Positions 9,974-21,169 of a stretch of 64,000 nt of DNA are shown in pieces. Positions within the stretch are counted from its first letter, which is position 1. The number at the start of each line of letters is the position of its first letter. A program made the position numbers and the translations under genes. The DNA is from Phoronis australis (Eukaryota > Phoronida > Phoronidae): contig NMRA01000003.1 in the NCBI GenBank assembly GCA_002633005.1, positions 2,040,727 through 2,104,726 on the forward strand. The letters run 5' to 3'. The notes under the pieces are model-generated. The model had not been told where the DNA came from. It was given only the letters and a program-made list of their open reading frames with translations, and made no database searches.

Positions 9974-11065
9974 GACAGATCGGAATGGTAGACAGGGCTT
10001 TACTCGTCTACGATGTTACGTACTCTACCTGTTTAATATACGTCAAACAAGACCTAGGCCGAACTAGTTCTTTTCACTACGGCTACTGGCATCTACCTGG
10101 GAACCAACATTTGTGGTTCCAAAGCGTGTACAATACGGGCCACCTCTAGGAAGTAGTGAAAACCTTTAATGCGGAAAGTGAGTATTCCTATATACACTTG
10201 AAAAAAATAACAGAATAAAGTTCATTGATTGCTTCACTGTCCCTAACTTGACTTATTCCTGTTTAAAATAAACGATTTCAACTTCACTTAATTGACGCTG
10301 CGTCGGTTTCTAATACGAAAAATATTGATTACAGTCAGATTCAAAATTTGGAAGTTGTGAATGAAGGTAGTAAAAGAAAAATCGAAATTACTGCTTGGTC
10401 TCCAGACAACCAGTATTGAATACAAAAAGAATAAGTGGATTACACCCACCTCGATAACTTACCTTTAGAGCATCACAAACGATCGTATACACGTACCCTC
10501 TGCTTCCCGAAATCCCAAGCGTAAAACCCAACTCTGAGGTATAAGCAATGCAGTGTTATCGACCGCTTCAACCTTCCTCAAGGAAAACAAACTACTCTAT
10601 GCGACAAGTTACACGAGAGACTAATCATTTCTATGAAGACAACGGAGACTGGCTTTGTGAGAGCTATAAGACGATCGCGTGATTAATAAGCAAGTATTAC
10701 TATATTGGACCACCTACGTATTTTGCTAATAATGTGACGAGGCTACGTCTGCGCGTTCCTTTTACATTTTATCTTAGATTTATTACGACCAATTTTGGAA
10801 GTTGTACACATTTTGAATTAAGCGGAAATACAGGCTTATAATACATAGGCCTGCAACTTGCGGCACATCCTTGTGCAAATCAGTCTACGGCTCCCCCCCC
10901 ACCCCCCACCCCCGGTCAATGCAGCCCACTGTGGCTCCCTATTAGCAGGAAAGTTCATAAAACGTAAATGAATGTGAGAAGGTTGACTAGCTTTATTAAA
11001 CAAAACAGCTTTTAGTTGATGGGCAAAATGGCTTTCTTTCGGGAAGGGCATGTATGAAACACCAA
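9974..11065. other. Intergenic, nothing recognised
   Basis: Unique-looking AT-rich DNA between the 990-bp element and the dead LINE, apart from the C-rich tract at 10889. Confidence 0.6.
10889..10914. repeat. C-rich tract (CCCCCCCC-A runs)
   Basis: A run of C tracts broken by A and G next to TGCAGCCCACTGTGG. On the minus strand it has G-quadruplex potential. Similar G/C runs border both assembly gaps. Confidence 0.7.
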
Positions 11066-11069
11066 GTTA

Positions 11070-11445
11070 TTGTCGCTTTATCGATATGCAAAAAGCTTTA
11101 GACTGGATTGATAGAGATTTGCTATTTTACAAAATTATCAAGTATTGACATTGGGTGTAAATGAAATCTCGGTGGTGAGTCAAATTGAGTAGCGACCTGT
11201 ATACGAACTGGTTTGAAATTACATGTGATGCTAAAGAGGGTGACGCGTTTTCCAATCCACATTATTCTCATTGTTTATAGCAATGACTTGGCTATACTGG
11301 CCTTGATAGGAGACTTCGTGACTTGGTTGCCTCAGTTCTGCTTTGATGACATTGTTATCTTGGCAAAGAAACAACTATCAGTGCTGTGTATGTCAACGGT
11401 TGAATAAAAATGGACATTAACTGTAAATTAAAGTAAACAACAATT
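11070..11445 (+). pseudogene. Decayed non-LTR retrotransposon reverse transcriptase
   Basis: Frame-shifted, stop-ridden remains of a LINE-type reverse transcriptase. RFIDMQKALDWIDRDLLFYK at the left (11072 onward) matches the F-x-D-x-x-K-A-F-D block of RT. Downstream come SNDLAILAL and then CFDDIVILAK, the degraded Y/F-A-D-D catalytic block with its following hydrophobic strand. A W-x-L-x-V-N segment near 11410 fits the next RT motif. At least one stop (after IIKY) and a frame change separate the blocks, and about 150 residues of the palm are missing, so it is inactive. The clade (CR1, Jockey, L2 and similar) cannot be decided by eye. Confidence 0.75.
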
Positions 11446-11535
11446 AATTTGAAAATTCCATTACAAATATTTAGGGATTGGAGTCACTAAGTTTCTTGAC
11501 TATGGCAATATTTCAAAAGTGCACCACCTATAGAC

Positions 11536-11608
11536 CATGTGCGGCGTAGCACTGAAAAAAGTGGGGGCTATAGCCCCCCCCCCAGCCCCCTGATGGTGCG
11601 CCGCCCAT
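11536..11608 (+). mobile_element. Palindromic mini-element, copy 2
   Basis: Ends CATGTGCGGCGTAGCACTG and GGTGCGCCGCCCATG around a central GGGGGCTATAGCCCCC palindrome. About 73 bp, and it can fold back along nearly its full length. Confidence 0.8.
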
Positions 11609-11677
11609 GTTTAGTAATCATGGTGAATTCTCCACGAAAGGTTCCTAAGTTTTTGTGACTTTAAAATCTAACAAGAT

Positions 11678-11738
11678 CATGGGCGGCGCAGTACTGAAAA
11701 AAGTGTGGGCTATAGCCCCCCTGTGGTGCACTGCCCAT
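11678..11738 (+). mobile_element. Palindromic mini-element, copy 3
   Basis: CATGGGCGGCGCAGTACTG to GGTGCACTGCCCAT, 61 bp, shortened in the centre. Copy 4 starts three bases later. Confidence 0.8.
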
Positions 11739-11740
11739 AA

Positions 11741-11809
11741 CCATGGGCGGCGCAGCACTGAAGAAATGGGGAGCCATTGCCCCCCAGCCCTCTATGGTGC
11801 GCCGCCCAT
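11741..11809 (+). mobile_element. Palindromic mini-element, copy 4
   Basis: CCATGGGCGGCGCAGCACTG to GGTGCGCCGCCCAT, 69 bp, with the best-preserved terminal inverted repeat of the family. It lies in direct tandem with copy 3. Confidence 0.8.
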
Positions 11810-12689
11810 TGATGAAAGGTCTTTTTTTTACAATCTCTCAGAACATTTTCACGAACAAGTCTTTTCAAGGTTTTAGATTTAACGATAAAAAAGAAAGGTC
11901 CACTTTGAATTTATATAGCAAACAAGTGCAAGTATGCTAATTTCCAGTCTTATCCTCATCAAAAATGCTAAAGCATTATCACCCAGAAGAAAAAGTATAC
12001 ACGATGGATTTAGACTGCGGTCTAAAAACTAAAAAATGTAAATGCATCTAACAGGAAGCACTTATTTTTAAATTGCTTTTATTTTGCACAGGCACACAAA
12101 GTTCAAGACAGTAGACAGCTACTGGTAGGGGAGATTATTCTTGTGATTAGACAACTTCAACATTTTCTCGCTCAGTCATAACTAATACCAGGAAATCTCT
12201 TCCTGCTAATACAGTTGGCAGTCTATTAGTAAGTTGTTCTTGCTAAATATGAACTTGATTGCTGTGACGAGTGTGACGTCAACAGCCAGACTGTAAGCCT
12301 AAAGCTGCAAGCCCAAACCACAATATAACAGTCACGCACGTGGAGTGTTACGCATGATTGCGCTTGAAAGAGATAAGAGTAAAAATTCTTTAACTTGAAA
12401 CCAAAAAGTGATAAAATCTTCGTTTTTGAACTTTTCAAGAGCATACGAGAATGTTGAAAATGTTTAAAATTTTATCAATGTAGTTTGGTGACCTTATACA
12501 AACCATGCTAACAATGACGAAGTATGATTTATTGAAAGTAATAATTTTGTTTAATGAAATTCCACGTGTTCACACTGTTAGGTCTAACTGATGAATTTTT
12601 ACTCATTAACTGGAGTTTGTGATATAGAATTTCCAATACTACTATGAAATTTTCATGAGGTCCAATTCGCACCCGAACTGCCAAATGGT

Positions 12690-12749
12690 ATCTGGTAGAA
12701 TTTTAGGGGGGGAGGGGGCATGGCCCCCTTGCCCTTAAATCCGCCACTG
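12690..12749. repeat. Fragment with a CAGTGGCGGATTTAAG-type right end
   Basis: The TTTTAGGGGGGGAGGGGG tract followed by CCCCCTT and AAATCCGCCACTG looks like a collapsed copy of the family at 8979 and 29614. The left terminus is decayed and no target duplication was found. Confidence 0.5.
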
Positions 12750-13210
12750 ATAGCTACAGGAACTGCTAAATTGCATCAAAAATTTTTTAGAGTCATGATC
12801 GGGCAAACATCTCAAACACTCATTAAGTTCACTAGGTGCCAGGAACAAATGAGCTTTTAATAACAATGACCATTATTTAGTAGGAATGTGACAGGGCCAT
12901 GGATGAATGCATGACTTTTATTCTGGGATACTGACGTGTTAACAGGTTTAAACAATTCATACAATACTTCAAATTTAACCTTGATGCGCGTATCTCGGGC
13001 CTTCTGTTTGTAAAGATCGGGACTTCGGGGTTTGCGTCCACCAGTAGCGGTACCGAAATGACAAATGTAGCCGGACTTCGAAGTACACAACGTGCCCCAG
13101 TCGACGTAACTTCCCATTTCCATAGATTACAGTTTCAAACATTTACCACGGAAACCGACACCGGCATGTATTATTTTTCATCGTGTTCTTTGGTAATCAA
13201 CTGTAACAAT

Positions 13211-13280
13211 CATGGGTGGCGCAGCACTGAAAAAGTGGGGGGGCTATGCCCCCCCAGCCCCCTATGGTGCGCCGCCAATG
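13211..13280 (+). mobile_element. Palindromic mini-element, copy 5
   Basis: CATGGGTGGCGCAGCACTG to GGTGCGCCGCCAATG with a GGGGGGCTATGCCCCCC centre, 70 bp, in the same orientation as copies 2-4. Confidence 0.8.
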
Positions 13281-13794
13281 ACAATAGCGTAATATGCAAC
13301 TTGCTCTGCCATGCACGAGCGTATGTGCCAGGTGAAACATGAACACCATAGACATAGTATAAGATGTCTATGATGAACACGCTGACGGAGGCGGAGCGCC
13401 ACCAGGCGAAATCGAATGAATAAGGGATTATGACGACAGAAACAGCTAGACCCATAGACATCACGGTATTAAAATGTCTATGGCTACACCACAGACAGAA
13501 ATGCTCACGTAACCAATGACGATACAGGGAACAACTTAGAAGACCGCACAATCGCTATCGATACTGTCAAGAACATCGACAGTGCCGACAACACCGGGGC
13601 CTAAAATGTCATTTCCAACACTGTTGGCAATGCTAACACGCCACAACAATCATGAAGCCCCAAAACATTGACGGCGTCGCTATGCAACCGCCACCAAAAA
13701 ATACGCCAACCCCACTGACGACAATCACGCCACCCGGCAGTATTTTTAGCGTCACCGGGCAGTTGATTTCAGCGACAGACAACGAGTTTTGTGG

Positions 13795-13890
13795 CTCTAG
13801 TCATAGCCAATAACTTCAAAAAGTCTACCCCGTCCAAAAATAATTCAAAATTGCGGTTTCGACCGTAAAAACGATAATGTCTCTTTAAAT
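13795..13890 (+). repeat. Dispersed repeat C, second copy
   Basis: Diverged counterpart of 6455-6550 in the same orientation, 7.3 kb away. No ends or duplications could be defined. Confidence 0.6.
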
Positions 13891-14284
13891 AGTCGTGAAC
13901 AATCGTCTGCTATTTGTACGAAACTCCATCTCGGTCTATATTCTATGGCCAACTCTACTTGAAGAACGCACTGTATGCTAGAGACATCTAGTGGGCGCGC
14001 TTTATCACGTGATCATCATGTAATAACCATTTTGTGGCGACATCTCTTTGTGAATAAAAAAACTAAAAATCGTACCTGAATCCAGCATTCGGCAGTTCTT
14101 ATCAGAACTATTTCGAAAACAGGGAAAACGAGTGGGAATCGACTAAGCGTTGAAGTCTGAGTAGCATCTCCGTAGACCAAAATAAGGCTAGTCTCTGCCC
14201 GTTCCCAACTTTTCATTGACTGAATTCGAGCGGGGCGCTCTGAAAACGACTTCATACTTGACTTCAAGTAAAGCGGTGACAAAC

Positions 14285-14605
14285 CCTGATTCCGTTGAAG
14301 AAACTGACTTTTGATTTAGACCATTTACCGCTATGAAGTTGGCCTCAACTTTTTACTCACTCAGATGAGAAGCAATTTTGGTCCTTGCGAAGAATTATTA
14401 GTCGAGATCATGTTCGGTGAATAAATTGACATGCCTTGACAACTCAACTTGTAGGGCCAGGTCTCAAGTGACGACAAGATGTCAGTTCCTTCTAATCCCA
14501 GAAATCACAAATCACAATTTTTGGGCAATTTGAGTCCAGTTTCATAACGGTAGGTGGTCTACAACGAAAGTTGTTTTTTTTCTAACGCAAGGCGGCGTTA
14601 TAACA
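14285..14605 (+). repeat. Dispersed repeat family A, copy 2
   Basis: The same order of blocks as the copy at 873: GAAGAAACTGACTTTTGATT, CAGATGAGAAGCAATTTTGG, ACGGTAGGTGGTCTACAA, CGCAAGGCGGCGTTATAA. The family identity was not recognised. Confidence 0.7.
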
Positions 14606-14609
14606 GAAC

Positions 14610-16760
14610 AAGTACTCTTTTGGAACGTAAGAAAATAATGAACTGATAAACACAGTGACAAGCTCATTGATTTGTAAGTTTGATCATCCAATTAGCTATA
14701 ACGCTATTGATTAGAACTTGGTCAACGTTTCATCGTGGATGCACCGTAAACAAAAAACGAATACATCCTAAAAATAAATAAAACGTCACTAGACGAAGTG
14801 AAATTTCGAAAATATTTTGATTGGTTAGCATTAAGGCCCTGTCACGTCAAAGTTGCTCTCGCTACATTCTGAAGAATGTTGACATCATAAACGTAACTGA
14901 ATTAACGTTGTGAACTCACGATACGATCTGAGTAAGAACCCTATTTACCGTGTCACATTCAATCCATGTTTTGGCGAATGTTGCCCGTTTTCACCAGTCC
15001 TCAGTGCGTTTGATCAAGATACTAGGACGCGGTCGGAGTCGGCCGTTGTTCCAGAACGGGGTTTAGCGTTAGCAACTCTATACCATTCTTTCAAGAACGC
15101 TCTTAGGAAACAGTTTCTAGAAGACATATTGAAGTTCCAAAATCACTTCTCTGTTATGCTTATTAACCCAATTCCCAAACTCATCATCTTGCCATGAAAA
15201 CGCAATGTCAGAAATGTTTCCTTCCAGGTCTCGGTGGATTAGGATCCTTACTGCCACCGGCTAAGCTGTCAATCAAACACCAGTTTGAGTGACACATTCC
15301 GCGGTTCCTTTGAAGACAAATAAGCCGATTTCGGTACGTCAACCGCATTGTCGACCGATCAAGTGAGGGGCTGGGCAAAACAAATACACATTCTTGTTAA
15401 CTTTACGCGTAAGGTCGCAATACATTTACCGATCTCGATTGGTTTACGATTTCATGTTTGAAGGAAGCGGTAAACATCAAAGGCGAAACAGGCAGCGCTC
15501 AAGTGTAGGTCGATGTGTATTGGAATTGAACACCCCCGTCTCACACTTGCCAGCAAAGCCGTCAATGTTTGTGAGTTCGTCTCACGACGTCGGACACCCA
15601 ATAGTATAAATCGCATTTGCAAAACAGTATCAACAGAGTATACAACTGTAACACGAATAGGAGGAAACACAGACTACTACTTTTATTGGTCAAGTTTTTT
15701 TTTGCATTGAAATGGCCTAATCCTGTACTAGTCACCAAGACATTCTTGATATTAATAAAAAGCATTTCATGTGGAACGATAAAACATCAACCGAAATCTT
15801 TGTTCGTGGAAGAACTCAGTCACAGTGTACTAGTTAGATCCCACAGCCGATAAGGGGTTCACGAGTGCTTAAATTCATGTGAACGAAAAAAGTTGAAAAC
15901 TCGCGCACATAGGCCTCATGGTTCACGAAGCCGAGACCGTAAGAACAGCTTTAGTACGAGTCACGAGTCGTAGCTTTTATACGCCTATCTAAACGCTTCA
16001 TCAACAGTCCTAAACGATTTAAAACTCAAAATCTGAATGTTTCGACTTCGAGTATCTCTCGATAATACTTGCGTGTGGCCTAAGGTCCATAAATACCTTC
16101 ACGACGCTATAAGTATCAGAAGACAAATGAAAAAATGAGAACCCACTTCAATGGAGACAGCTCTAAATAAACCCGCAGGGCATTACAAAATTTCAGCTCT
16201 GACTGGAGTTAAGCTGAACACGGCAGTCTGAATTACTGACGCGCATTTGGAAACTATCGAGAAAAATACCTTCATGCAAGCAGTTTTTTACACAAATTAT
16301 CTGACAGACATAAGCAATAAAACGCCAAGAAGCAGGACATTCCCCTCAGAAGTAGCCGCGTAATTGTTAAACATGTCAACATGACGATGTCAATTCTTTC
16401 AACACGTCAAATCGAATCTGTTTTCAAACACCCCAGCCTGTTGGAGATTGATCGATAAGGTTTCCCCATAATCGCGTTATTCCTTTGATCTTCCGCAATG
16501 TCGCACACACAGCTATTAACGGCTAACAACGTTCATTTATGGTGTGTAAACCACATTCTTAGCGGAGAGGATTCACTGAAAGCCGTCTTCATGCTATCTG
16601 GGCATTTTGAAAAAGACAACTTTTGTTCTGGTTGTCCACGGCTGTGTTGAGCGCAAATTAGGTCTAGTCACAGCGATTAGTATTAACCATTCAACATGTT
16701 TTATCCTTTATTTGCTTCTTTGAGACTGTATACATTAGCAACAAAAGGTGATATAAATCA
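14610..16760. other. Intergenic DNA upstream of Nlz
   Basis: No repeat or coding exon recognised. Overlapping frames on both strands at 15.4-15.85 kb share no coding signature. Any distal Nlz enhancers would need cross-species comparison. Confidence 0.55.
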
Positions 16761-16764
16761 AGTT

Positions 16765-16774
16765 TGATTGACAG
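16765..16774 (+). promoter_or_regulatory. PBX-MEIS/PREP composite site
   Basis: Exact TGATTGACAG, the classical PBC-MEIS/PREP composite motif, about 420 bp upstream of the Nlz start codon. The match is seen directly; its use in regulating Nlz is inference. Confidence 0.45.
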
Positions 16775-16826
16775 GAAAGCCTAGTGAATGATTGATTAAA
16801 GTCTATGCCTGGCGGCTGGATGTGAG

Positions 16827-16980
16827 CCAATGCAAGACCCAGAAAACGCCAACCATTGGCTGTCAGTAATAACACGCCTATCCATCACTGGCAGACGTTT
16901 AATCGAGCTGACGTCACACAGAGAAAATCCACCAATCGCAGCGTGTAATCACTCTTAATTTATGATCTGATTGGAGGGCG
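16827..16980 (+). promoter_or_regulatory. Nlz proximal promoter: four CCAAT boxes and a CRE
   Basis: CCAAT pentamers at 16827-16831 and 16932-16936 on plus and at 16855-16859 and 16970-16974 on minus, with an exact palindromic CRE (TGACGTCA) at 16909-16916. Together they form a compact NF-Y/CREB-type promoter 200-360 bp upstream of the ATG, with no evident TATA box at the expected place. The transcription start is not resolved; the 5' leader probably begins between about 16990 and 17100. Confidence 0.55.
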
Positions 16981-17187
16981 GCACTAGGCTTTCATGTATG
17001 TGGTAATTCACAAGTGTTGTCGGTAAATTTATGTTTTCAGTGCTGTCTAGCTGTGCGGCACGTCAGAATAAACTTGTGTGGCGTGCCTGCTGAACCGTCA
17101 GTCGGCGAAGAGCGATTTGTGTATTAGCTTGTGTGCGTAGACTGTGTTGCCTTCCAAACTATAGTAGCGCCCGTATAACGTGAAAGA

Positions 17188-17250
17188 ATGCTTACTACGA
17201 GCAACTACAAGTATTTACAGCCGGATTATTTACAGCCATTGCCCACAACA
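17188..17250 (+). CDS. Nlz: Nlz exon 1 (21 codons)
   Basis: Encodes MLTTSNYKYLQPDYLQPLP plus two Thr, then a GTAAGT donor. It corresponds to the KMLTARTGHILHPEYLQPLP segment of human ZNF503. The PVSPIE residues that follow it in vertebrates are absent, exactly at the intron. Confidence 0.95.
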
Positions 17251-18833
17251 GTAAGTACTTGAAAATTTATTTCTTGTTTTTTATAACTGTGTGTTTGGAG
17301 GGCATTCAACGACACATTCCTTCTCTACGAAGTGATACGACATTAAAGCAGTGCCAACAAATCGTAATGAGAATGTATGATAAATGAGATGTGACGCCTC
17401 CGTAGTCTGTAAATTTTCAAATAATTATTTTTTTTCAGCTGGACGCCAAGAAAAGTCCTTTGGCACTTCTTGCGCAGACATGCAGCAGCATAGGAAAGGA
17501 CATTCCGTCTAAACCAATAATTCCTCCCTTGGAAAAGAAAACGGAGAGTAGAACGTCGCCACGCAAATCCCCTCATTCAGAAGAATCTGCGAGACCCACA
17601 TCGACAGAGGCCAGTAAAACGCCTATATTGGAAACGAAACCTAAAAGGGATCGCGCCGTACCCAAAGACATACCGCCTCTTGTTCCTATTTCAAAATCGA
17701 CGTCTAAGTCCCCATCACTTCCAAGTAGGTCCAGCCCAAACGAAACGAGGAGTTCGCCCTCGAATACATCCCGGTCAAGCAATCAGACAACTACAACACA
17801 GGACAATGTTCGAGGGAGCAGCGACCAAGATTCTGTTTCGCGCTCCAGCGTCAGCACAACCCAAGTTACCGGAACAGTTGCCACAGCTAGACCATTCGAC
17901 CCCCCTTCGAACGTGTCAGCAGGATCATTCGTTCACCCTGGATATTATCCGCATCTGTTTGGTCATTTGCCCTTGGACCCTGCCGCTTTAGCTACTAACC
18001 CTGCCTACGCGGGACTCAGTGCGCATACTTTAGCAAGTTTACACTCGGCAGCTTCGCTGAAAAGTGGAGCACCCACATCCCCGGGTACAGCGGCTGCACT
18101 CAACCCGTACGTGTCATATGCCCGGGTAAAAACTGCATCGGGAGGAACGAATTTAGTGCCAATATGCCGGGACCCTTACTGTACTACTTGTCAAATGAGT
18201 GTTCATACTGCTCAAATGGCTCCCAACACCTGTACTGCCGCATGTACTGAATGCAATCACCAGAAATCGTTATACCCTGGACTACCAACTTCTGCTGCTT
18301 CGGGAATTGAACGACACTTACAGTCACAATTGTTGACAGGACTACTACCGGGCTACATCCCGGGTCTCGGACTACCGTCTTTGTATCCACACTTAGCCGC
18401 CCCGACAACGCCGGCAAGCCATCAGGCAAGCGTCCCTCACGTATGTAACTGGGTATCCGGCACCGAATATTGCGGTAAGCGTTTTAGTTCACCCGAAGAA
18501 CTATTACAACACTTGCGTACCCACACTTCCACTTCTGACGTGGCACCGCCCTCCATACCTGGCCTTCCGGCGTTCAATTTACAACCAACTAGTATTCCAC
18601 AGTCTCCGTACGTGCCATCTTCATCGCTGAGCCCCAACTCACTGAGAAGGGCGTACCCGTCAAGCCTGAGTCCAATATCCAGTTCAAGGTACCACCCGTA
18701 TGCCAAACCTGGTTCTGTACCGGGAATACCTAGTGCCTCAGTACCCAGTCTGCCCCTTCAAACATTAGGGGCTTATTACTCCCCTTACGCTGCACTATAC
18801 GGTTCGCGACTTGGACCCACTGTAGCACCGTGA
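17188..18833 (+). CDS. Nlz: NET-family zinc-finger transcription co-regulator (Nlz/Noc/ZNF503-ZNF703 orthologue)
   Basis: Complete two-exon gene: 17188-17250 and 17439-18833, with intron 17251-17438 (GTAAGT..TTTTTTCAG, phase 0), 485 residues. The family (Drosophila noc/elbow, vertebrate ZNF503/ZNF703) consists of nuclear transcriptional repressors in appendage, eye, trachea and hindbrain patterning. Visible in order: PDYLQPLP (residues 13-20); the Sp-like motif LDAKKSPLALLAQTCSSIGK (22-41), split from exon 1 by the intron; a Ser/Thr/Pro-rich linker (about 50-170); the Buttonhead-type box CRDPYC (264-269); one atypical C2H2 finger with eight residues between the cysteines (C357, C366, H379, H383); and C-terminal RYHPY (438-442) and YYSPY (467-471). 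An in-frame TAA three codons before the ATG fixes the start. Vertebrate proteins have about 80 more N-terminal residues. No FKPY Groucho-binding tetrapeptide is present anywhere. A poly(A) signal follows 60 bases after the stop. Confidence 0.97.
17439..18833 (+). CDS. Nlz: Nlz exon 2 (464 codons plus stop)
   Basis: Starts LDAKKSPLALL right after a long polypyrimidine acceptor and runs uninterrupted to TGA. It carries the Sp motif, Btd box, atypical zinc finger and the C-terminal tyrosine/proline motifs. Codon use is balanced and GC is higher than in the flanks, as expected for a conserved exon. Confidence 0.97.
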   Translation: MDAKKSPLALLAQTCSSIGKDIPSKPIIPPLEKKTESRTSPRKSPHSEESARPTSTEASKTPILETKPKRDRAVPKDIPPLVPISKSTSKSPSLPSRSSPNETRSSPSNTSRSSNQTTTTQDNVRGSSDQDSVSRSSVSTTQVTGTVATARPFDPPSNVSAGSFVHPGYYPHLFGHLPLDPAALATNPAYAGLSAHTLASLHSAASLKSGAPTSPGTAAALNPYVSYARVKTASGGTNLVPICRDPYCTTCQMSVHTAQMAPNTCTAACTECNHQKSLYPGLPTSAASGIERHLQSQLLTGLLPGYIPGLGLPSLYPHLAAPTTPASHQASVPHVCNWVSGTEYCGKRFSSPEELLQHLRTHTSTSDVAPPSIPGLPAFNLQPTSIPQSPYVPSSSLSPNSLRRAYPSSLSPISSSRYHPYAKPGSVPGIPSASVPSLPLQTLGAYYSPYAALYGSRLGPTVAP

Positions 18834-18894
18834 TCAGAGTTGGAACTCTTGCAGGTTTCCCATGAAGTTTTTTTTTCGACAGTGTTCATGTCAT

Positions 18895-18900
18895 AATAAA
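18895..18900 (+). terminator. Nlz poly(A) signal
   Basis: AATAAA 62 bases after the Nlz stop codon, followed by T-rich sequence. A second AATAAA lies near 19326-19331 and could serve a longer 3' UTR. Confidence 0.6.
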
Positions 18901-19839
18901 GATTGATAAATTATGACTGCAACATTTGACATTTGAACAGAAAGCGTTTAACTTATGCCCGATTGGATGTTGTTAATTCCAAGCAAGTTCTTGCCATAAT
19001 TTGACAGGAAAGAAAACACTTTTCTTGATAGACAGCACGAACAGTTAATCTCTTTACTTGGTTGATGGAACACGCCAAGTTTTAAACCTTATCCAAACAA
19101 TTTAAGCAGGATTAAGATTTTGCTCAGCACCACAGACAAAACGCGCGGGGCGTTGTTAATTTGCTCGAGAGTGCAAGATTTTTACCCAAAGGAAATTGGC
19201 TCGCCTTACTCCTTTCGAAGACTTGCTTTAAGCCAAAACATTGGCGGTTTTATACAATTTCCTTGTACCGAGGAGGCAATTAAAGTCGTTTGTAAGATTG
19301 ATCACTGTATGTTATTCTATACAAAGATTTAATAAATATTTGTTAATTTCTAATTTAGTAAGTTTTGTTATGCTTATTGCCTTTAAATGTCAACTTTAAA
19401 AACAATGATTCACAGAAAAGCCGAGTGTGAAAGTAATTTGAATTTACTTTGATGTTTGACGTTTATAAAATGTGCATATTCGATATTATAAAGGTTCATA
19501 TAAAATGTATCTAAACAATACTTTTTTTGTTTTTACCCGGACAGAGAATACCTATATGAGTGGAAACATATTAATGTTGAAACGCATAGTAAACCACAGA
19601 AGTAAAAGTTTTCTCCTATCTATTTTTTTAGAAAAGTAAAGTCCAGTATCATTCAACTGGCGGTCATTTTGTTGGGGCAAGACCGAAGTAAAAAATTAAA
19701 CTAAAATTCGTTAGGCCCGTTCATGTCAGTCTTCTTGTGAAACCNCCAACTTACTGGACTGAACAAAGCTAAAATTACGCATTTTTGCGTTCATGCACTG
19801 GGGTTTAAAATATCACCACACCACTCACCCGGCCTTGAA

Positions 19840-20050
19840 TTGTTGCCAAATGAACCCGCACATGCGCTATTTCAGAATTTTAGGTCTGGCCAACCCTAAA
19901 AAACTTTGAAACATTTTCTTGATCTTCTTGTTGGTAACAAAAATTAAGTCCTATCATGGTAAGGAATATGAGACATAGTTTATCCGCTTAAGGGGATTAA
20001 TTCATATTTCAATTTTGGCAACTAAATTCTGCGGAAATGCAGTTTTAACC
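19840..20050 (+). repeat. Dispersed repeat family B, copy 3
   Basis: GAATTTTAGGTCTGGCCAAC, TTCTTGTTGGTAACAAAA, TCCTATCATGGTAAGGAATA and a CATATTTCAATTTTGGC end. It lies about 1 kb downstream of Nlz. Confidence 0.6.
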
Positions 20051-21169
20051 AATGTTTATCATTCAAAATAATATACTCGTACCGAAAGAGCTTCATAAGG
20101 GAATAAGCTTGGACTAAACAGATTTTCGTCGAAGATCGTTTGACGAAGTTTTTAATGAAAATGAAATGCAGAGTATTCCTAAGTTCAGGAAAAGTTAACG
20201 TGCGGGTCACAAAATGCACTCGTGGAGCGTAGTTACCACCGCCTGCGCTGTGACCATGAAACGCAGTTTAGTCGTCTGCTCTAGGTAAATATTCAAACCA
20301 CGTTCAAAGGTACCCAACCATGAGCAATTTTGGCTTTCTGTAAACTTGAGACAAAACAAAACAATTATTATGCTTTATTTGAGCACATTCTCAACTAAAC
20401 AATGAAACAATTTTAAGCAACCTTGCAGAAACAAGAGAAATTTCAAGTAACCTGATTCACTTATTGTTAGACTACTTCAGTTATGACAACCCGAGTCGAG
20501 CCAAAGCGCCTCTCCCAGGTGACGAAAGCAACATGTCAATATGATGTCCTCTGAGAGTTAGCAATGAACTGAGCGGCTGTGAACGAGCTGACAGTCACAC
20601 ATATGCCAGTTGGTTGTGTCAGGACGAGTCACATTTCAGAGTTGGCACATCCTTGTGTACATTGATTGACTGAAATTAGGAGAAATATATTAAACGAGTT
20701 ATCAATGAACAACAGTAATCGATTTCCCGTAAATAGGCCAATTTATCAGGCTACAAACACGCGAGATTGTTGTCGTGATTCGAAACTACCACCTGTCAGG
20801 ACGAGATGCAGCGAAATAACCTAATAAAGTCGTCGCGGCAGTTCAAGGCTGACAGATAGCTGTGTTCCGTTAGCAGGGCACAGTGGCGGTTATAAAGACA
20901 GAGCGGGTGGGGGTAGCATGTCACAAAATGACAGCACTACCAGCGCATAGAATTGCTCCTTAAAAATGTCTTACGAAGTGACCTGTCACATTACATCGAC
21001 TGTTTTTGCGTTCTTGTCATATAATTAAAACTATGTAAAACCGTGAAAATTAAAAACACAAAATTCGTTTCATTTTGGAAACGAATGTTGTTAAACCGTA
21101 AATGACGCCGTAATTGCGAACAGGAAACATTCTTCGCTGCATGAAATTCTTTGAAAGTGATTAAAACAT

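Noticed and set aside
13330-13500. Repeated ATAGACAT words as an inverted element
   Set aside because: Matches are only 8-10 bp and not arranged as ends; no boundary could be defined.
15394-15853. Overlapping frames on both strands upstream of Nlz
   Set aside because: Mutually overlapping, low-complexity readings with no recognisable motif; most likely chance.
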